This document shows, piece by piece, positions 63,361-64,000 of a stretch of 64,000 bases of DNA. The notes below the pieces were generated by a model. It worked only from the letters and a program-made list of their open reading frames with translations. It ran no database searches and was not told the origin of the DNA. Both the position numbers and the translations under genes were made by a program. The stretch's first letter is position 1. Every line of letters starts with the position of its first letter. This stretch comes from Aureimonas pseudogalii (GTDB lineage Bacteria; Pseudomonadota; Alphaproteobacteria; Rhizobiales; Rhizobiaceae). The stretch covers positions 1 to 64,000 of the forward strand of contig NZ_JACIEK010000014.1 in the NCBI RefSeq assembly GCF_014196835.1, in the 5' to 3' direction.

Positions 63361-63987
63361 TTGTCGCTGCTGCCCGCCTTCCCCGATCCCTCCGCGGCGC
63401 CCAGTGCAGGCGACCGCCGCCGCCAGCACGTGCTGCGGGCGGCCCGCGCCTGCTTCTCGCGCCACGGGTTCCACGGCGCCTCGATGGGACGGATCTGCGC
63501 CGAGGCGGCGATGAGCCCCGGCGCGCTCTACCGCTACTTTCCCTCCAAGGACGCCATCATCGAGGCGATCGCCGAGGAGGAGCGCGTCGGCGCGCAGGCC
63601 TGCATGGCCGCGATGGCCGGCCCCGGCCCGCTGGTAGAACGCATGACGGCGGTCGCGATGGACTATCTGAGAGGCGCGCGCGACCCCGAGAGCGGCGGCC
63701 TGATGGTCGAGATCTGCTCGGAATCGCTGCGCAACACGGCCGTCGGGATGCGCTTCCACGAGATCGAAGGCGAGGTGCGCTCGACGTTCCGCGAGGCGCT
63801 TCTCGCCGCGCAGGCGAGCGGCGAGATCGCCGCCGATCTCGATCTCGACGCGGTGATGACGATCATCTTCGGCATCGGCGACGGCCTGCTCCTGCGCCTG
63901 CAACTGCAGCCCGACTTCGATCTCGAGCGCATCGCGCCATATCTGCGAAGCGTCCTCGTCGGCCTGCTGCGGCCCACGGCCCCATGA
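63361..63987 (+). CDS. TetR/AcrR-family transcription regulator
   Basis: A 208-residue repressor. The N-terminal helix-turn-helix (about residues 19-65) has RQHVLRAARACFSRHGFHGA and the recognition part MSPGALYRYFPSKDAIIEA. The C-terminal ligand domain resembles the TetR_C_6 group (IVEAI-type start, IIFGIGDGLLLRLQL near 178). The start is TTG at 63361 with GGAG nine bases upstream. A palindrome upstream may be its operator. The regulated gene may lie beyond the right edge; the neighbour at 62844 reads the same way. Confidence 0.88.
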   Translation: MSLLPAFPDPSAAPSAGDRRRQHVLRAARACFSRHGFHGASMGRICAEAAMSPGALYRYFPSKDAIIEAIAEEERVGAQACMAAMAGPGPLVERMTAVAMDYLRGARDPESGGLMVEICSESLRNTAVGMRFHEIEGEVRSTFREALLAAQASGEIAADLDLDAVMTIIFGIGDGLLLRLQLQPDFDLERIAPYLRSVLVGLLRPTAP

Positions 63988-64000
63988 CCGCACCGACCGC

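Noticed and set aside
1-64000. CRISPR array, toxin-antitoxin pair, prophage or defence cluster
   Set aside because: No regularly spaced repeats, no cas genes, no paired small toxin/antitoxin frames and no phage structural genes were seen.

Overview
The window is GC-rich and reads as chromosome of an alphaproteobacterium, most likely a member of Hyphomicrobiales (Rhizobiales). Pointers to that order are the infA-maf-yacG operon, an RpiR-type IolR with GGAA-N6-TTCC sites as in rhizobia, an HWE-family histidine kinase, a BTLCP (transglutaminase-like) protein and DUF1236. I cannot fix the genus from sequence alone. Nearly every long antisense open frame is a shadow of GC-rich codon usage.

Layout. 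1-1021 is the edge of an integrated element: an IS3-family insertion sequence runs off the left end and interrupts a tyrosine-integrase gene, and the 3' half of a tRNA-Gly sequence beside it is the probable attachment site. 1332-13753 is a complete nitrate/nitrite assimilation locus: nasT-nasS, a leader RNA with a candidate ANTAR hairpin and terminator, then nrtA-nrtB-nrtD-nirB-nirD-nasA-cysG. It covers sensing, uptake, reduction to ammonium and siroheme supply. 13853-15125 is nhaA with a structured leader that may be a cation riboswitch. 15190-22988 is myo-inositol catabolism: iolD and a Gfo/Idh/MocA dehydrogenase face left, iolR-iolC-iolE-iolB face right, with candidate IolR sites between and before iolC. 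23145-24836 is a lower-GC islet with a secreted protein, a MITE-like remnant and a duplicated membrane protein.

25107-33151 is mixed metabolism and envelope: an SDR, gpmA, dapB, an MsbA-like ABC exporter, glucokinase, a MepA-type endopeptidase and a second Gfo/Idh/MocA protein. 33189-40019 is the leftward translation block infC (AUU start), rpmI, rplT, pheS, pheT, with a glycosyltransferase and a small membrane protein between pheS and pheT. 40246-44942 holds an alpha/beta hydrolase, a BTLCP protein, infA-maf-yacG and murA. 45063-47098 is an ECF sigma factor, an RskA-like anti-sigma factor and a fasciclin-domain protein.

47298-52221 holds small genes (DUF427, DUF1236, SelT/W/H-like) and a MarR-EmrB-EmrA type efflux operon. 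52408-55849 is an HWE histidine kinase followed by a PAS-LuxR regulator. 55869-62364 is the leftward ffh-rpsP-rimM-trmD block, carrying an inserted GGDEF gene and a monooxygenase-fold gene. 62844-63987 ends with an orphan small protein and a TetR regulator.

The most interesting regulatory features are the NasT antitermination leader, the nhaA leader, the AUU start of infC with the hairpins before rpmI, the sigma/anti-sigma/fasciclin trio, and the c-di-GMP gene inside the ribosome-assembly operon. I found no CRISPR array, no toxin-antitoxin pair and no clear defence system.
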